Source of the DNA: an uncultured Verrucomicrobia subdivision 3 bacterium
Lineage (GTDB): Bacteria; Verrucomicrobiota; Verrucomicrobiia; Limisphaerales; UBA11358
DNA: 41,785 nucleotides
NCBI GenBank assembly: GCA_903922735.1
Contig: CAIXUZ010000039.1
Coordinates: 1-41,785, forward strand
Direction: 5' to 3'
Shown here: positions 40,546 to 41,785 of the stretch, one piece after another
How positions within the stretch are numbered: the first letter of the stretch is position 1
How the letters are laid out: every line of letters starts with the position of its first letter
Translations under genes and position numbers: made by a program
The notes under the pieces: generated by a model
Told to the model about the DNA's origin: nothing
Seen by the model: only the letters and a program-made list of their open reading frames with translations
Database searches by the model: none

Positions 40546-41100
40546 TTAGTTGTTGGGGTTGGCGGTGTTGGCGGCGTCTTCTATGGCGTCTTTGAGGAGG
40601 GAGTTTACGAGTTTGTCTACCTGGCTGTCGGCGGGTTTGATGAGGATCTGGTCGCCGGTGTCTTCGATGCGGCAGCCGATCTTTTTGAGGGTGGCGATGT
40701 CGAGGTCTTCGAGGGCCTTTTTGATGGGCTTGCGGGTGGTTTTGATGAGGAGATCGGCTTGGGCGGGGGTGAAGTGTTTTTCGATGAGGGCGATGACTTT
40801 GGCTTCGTCGTCCCATTCGATGCCGCCTCGGCCTTTTTGGAGTCCGACTTTGATGCCGTGGAAGATGACGGTGCGGGGTTGGATGAAGAGGGGGCGGGAT
40901 TGGTCCACGAGGGCGGCGAGGTGGGCCTTGGATTGGGCGGCGGCGTTGACGCGGCGTTTGATTTGAGGGATGGCGTGGCGTTTGAGGCTTTCGATGGTGG
41001 TGTTGAGGTTTTCGACGCAGGTGGCGAGTTCGGCGCGGTCGGCGGCGAATGCTTTGGCGGCGGTTTCGATGGTGGCGAGGCTGATTTCTGTGGTGTTCAT
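40546..41100 (-). CDS. gam: Mu Gam-like host-nuclease inhibitor protein
   Basis: The 184-residue protein from the ATG at 41100 has an N-terminal helical arm with coiled-coil character (LATIETAAKAFAADRAELAT...SLKRHAIPQIKRRVNAAAQS) followed by the Gam core: RTVIFHGIKVGLQKGRGGIE, then KPIKKALEDLDIATLKKIGC and RIEDTGDQILIKPADS. This layout (long helix pair, G-x-V-G/xx-K beta hairpin, K-x-x-I/V-x-K-x-A-L, R-x-E-x-x-D-x-x-x-I) is that of the Mu Gam/Ku-like DNA-end binding family. Gam covers DNA ends against RecBCD exonuclease. Presence of Gam is the best evidence that the block comes from a Mu-like phage. The frame continues to 41778 but not as coding sequence. Confidence 0.78.
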   Translation of the reverse strand: MNTTEISLATIETAAKAFAADRAELATCVENLNTTIESLKRHAIPQIKRRVNAAAQSKAHLAALVDQSRPLFIQPRTVIFHGIKVGLQKGRGGIEWDDEAKVIALIEKHFTPAQADLLIKTTRKPIKKALEDLDIATLKKIGCRIEDTGDQILIKPADSQVDKLVNSLLKDAIEDAANTANPNN

Positions 41101-41126
41101 ATTTAGTCTGTTTTTTGTTTGTTTGT

Positions 41127-41453
41127 TTACTGGATGTTTAGGATGGAACGGATGAGATGGGGGTCGTTGGGTTTGGGTCCGAGGTTGAGGGTGATGCTGG
41201 GGATTTGGGGGATTTGGATTTGGTTGGCGTAGATGAGGGCGAAGCCGGCGCTGACGGGGGTGTGGCCGCGGGGGACGAGGTGGCTGTGGGGGATGGTGGG
41301 GCTGCCGAGGATGGGGTGGTGGCGGCCGTCTGGGGATTGGACGATGACGTATTTGAGTTGGGTTGGGGGGTGTGATGCGTGAAGCGTGATGCGTGATGCG
41401 GTGGCGGCGTGGAGGGCGGCGTGGGTGGGGAGGAGGGCGTCGAGGATGTTCAT
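41127..41453 (-). CDS. Phage-like protein of unknown function with an in-frame repeat
   Basis: The 108-residue protein (start ATG at 41453, MNILDALLPTHAALHAATAS) contains QLKYVIVQSPDGRHHPILGS and FALIYANQIQIPQIPSITLN, suggesting beta structure. No family was recognised. Part of its N-terminal region (ASRITLHASHP) is encoded by a tandem TGATGCGTGAAGCG repeat at 41372-41399. Its ATG overlaps the stop of the zinc-ribbon gene (ATGA). Confidence 0.55.
   Translation of the reverse strand: MNILDALLPTHAALHAATASRITLHASHPPTQLKYVIVQSPDGRHHPILGSPTIPHSHLVPRGHTPVSAGFALIYANQIQIPQIPSITLNLGPKPNDPHLIRSILNIQ
41372..41399 (-). repeat. 7-bp-type tandem repeat (TGATGCG / TGAAGCG)
   Basis: Four units of TG(A)(T/A)GCG follow each other, coding on the minus strand for ASRITLHAS. 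It is another heptad-type simple repeat inside a gene. Confidence 0.6.
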
Positions 41454-41785
41454 AGTCCGGTTCCTTTGCAGTCGGAGCACTCGACGATTGCGGTCTCGTC
41501 GCCGCAGCCGCACGCGCGTTCGGATTCACCACAGATGTTGCAGACGCCTCCGGTGCCGTCGCAGCGGAAGCACTGGGATGCAACCCTTTCAGGGTTGATG
41601 GGGGTTTGGGTATGGATACCCAGGGTAGCGCGCGGCGCGCAACCCTGGGCTTTGGGAGGCAACCCCGTTGGGGTTGGGGATTGGGGGGTGTTACCCTGAT
41701 CTTCTTCGGTCCAAGGGCCTGAGGTGAAGGTGTAGTAAACATGCTCACAGGATGGGCACGCGGTGCGGACTTCGACATAGTCCCC
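41450..41785 (-). CDS. Zinc-ribbon protein, 5' partial, with an inserted palindromic repeat
   Basis: Reading the minus strand, the frame is open from the right edge to the stop at 41450. It shows a first CxxC pair (RTACPSCEHVYYTF) just inside the edge and, near the C-terminus, CFRCDGTG, VCNICGES, ACGCGDE and CSDCKGTG, as in DnaJ-type zinc repeats. The middle 40 residues (QSPTPTGLPPKAQGCAPRAT and onward to NPERVAS) are encoded by palindromic repeat DNA at about 41582-41690. The earlier possible start at 41662 is a TTG inside that repeat. It is probably a small phage zinc-ribbon protein; the N-terminus is outside the window. Confidence 0.6.
   Translation of the reverse strand, partial: GDYVEVRTACPSCEHVYYTFTSGPWTEEDQGNTPQSPTPTGLPPKAQGCAPRATLGIHTQTPINPERVASQCFRCDGTGGVCNICGESERACGCGDETAIVECSDCKGTGL
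41582..41690. repeat. Palindromic repeat cluster inside the zinc-ribbon gene
   Basis: The stretch contains CAACCCTTTCAGGGTTG near 41581-41597, TACCCAGGGTAGCGCGCGGCG and its partner GCGCAACCCTGGG near 41617-41650, and CAACCCCGTTGGGGTTG at 41660-41676. These are hairpin-forming units separated by short spacers, of a kind that looks dispersed. They keep the reading frame of the zinc-ribbon gene. Confidence 0.65.

Noticed and set aside
41157..41699. Gly/Val-rich + strand frames at the right end
   Set aside because: They come from the G/T-rich skew opposite the phage-like genes.
40546..41778. 410-residue version of the Gam-like protein
   Set aside because: The part before the ATG at 41100 is Pro/His/Arg-rich antisense-like translation overlapping two upstream genes.

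Overview
The window looks like chromosomal DNA of a Gram-negative bacterium with moderately high G+C, most probably a Verrucomicrobiota member (Pedosphaera/Limisphaerales type). That placement is an inference. It rests on the large secreted protein with FG-GAP, Ig-like and dockerin-like parts, the TonB-ExbB-ExbD set, the many start codons without a clear Shine-Dalgarno, and above all the many short dispersed repeats between and inside genes. No rRNA, tRNA or CRISPR array was seen.

Layout. 1-8920: an extracellular FG-GAP/Ig/cohesin-like/dockerin-like protein cut by the left edge, a methyltransferase, a family 2 glycosyltransferase, a toxin-first PIN/antitoxin pair, and a three-gene set of NAD-dependent epimerase plus two methyltransferases. 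8921-10892: about 2 kb without a credible gene but packed with direct, tandem and palindromic repeats. 10893-24939: a YfhO-like membrane protein, a NIF3-family protein, a DUF1737-like protein, a tonB-exbB-exbD operon, aspartate-semialdehyde dehydrogenase, a SNF2 helicase, a Wzx-like flippase, and a membrane protein fused to Sel1 repeats.

25262-34000 is the most interesting part: one co-directional run of epimerase, UDP-glucose-dehydrogenase-like enzyme without its catalytic cysteine, SDR, Gfo/Idh oxidoreductase, four-helix-bundle protein, GHMP sugar kinase, sugar-1-phosphate nucleotidyltransferase, SIS isomerase, HAD phosphatase and transaldolase. These families match the heptose activation pathway. 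With the transaldolase and the extra redox enzymes they match even better the C8-sugar (octose) pathway of lincomycin biosynthesis (transaldolase, isomerase, kinase, phosphatase, GDP-transferase, epimerase, dehydrogenase, Gfo/Idh). I propose that the operon makes an activated higher-carbon sugar for a surface glycan, with the nearby flippase and glycosyltransferases as possible users. Two odd repeat structures sit inside the operon: a four-helix-bundle gene framed by perfect 31-bp inverted repeats of a 7-bp unit, and a ten-unit 21-bp tandem array ahead of the isomerase gene.

34002-38180 carries, on the minus strand, a glycogen-debranching-type enzyme that seems to have lost its N-terminal part, an RfaE2-type heptose-1-phosphate adenylyltransferase and a heptosyltransferase-like GT9. 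At about 38181-38215 a (GATTGCC)n microsatellite marks an abrupt change to a chain of small, overlapping minus-strand genes with a different base skew that runs off the right edge. It holds a Mu Gam-like protein, a minimal family X DNA polymerase-like nucleotidyltransferase and a possible GemA-like protein, and is best read as an early-gene block of a Mu-like phage or prophage remnant. The junction may be a real rearrangement or an assembly misjoin.
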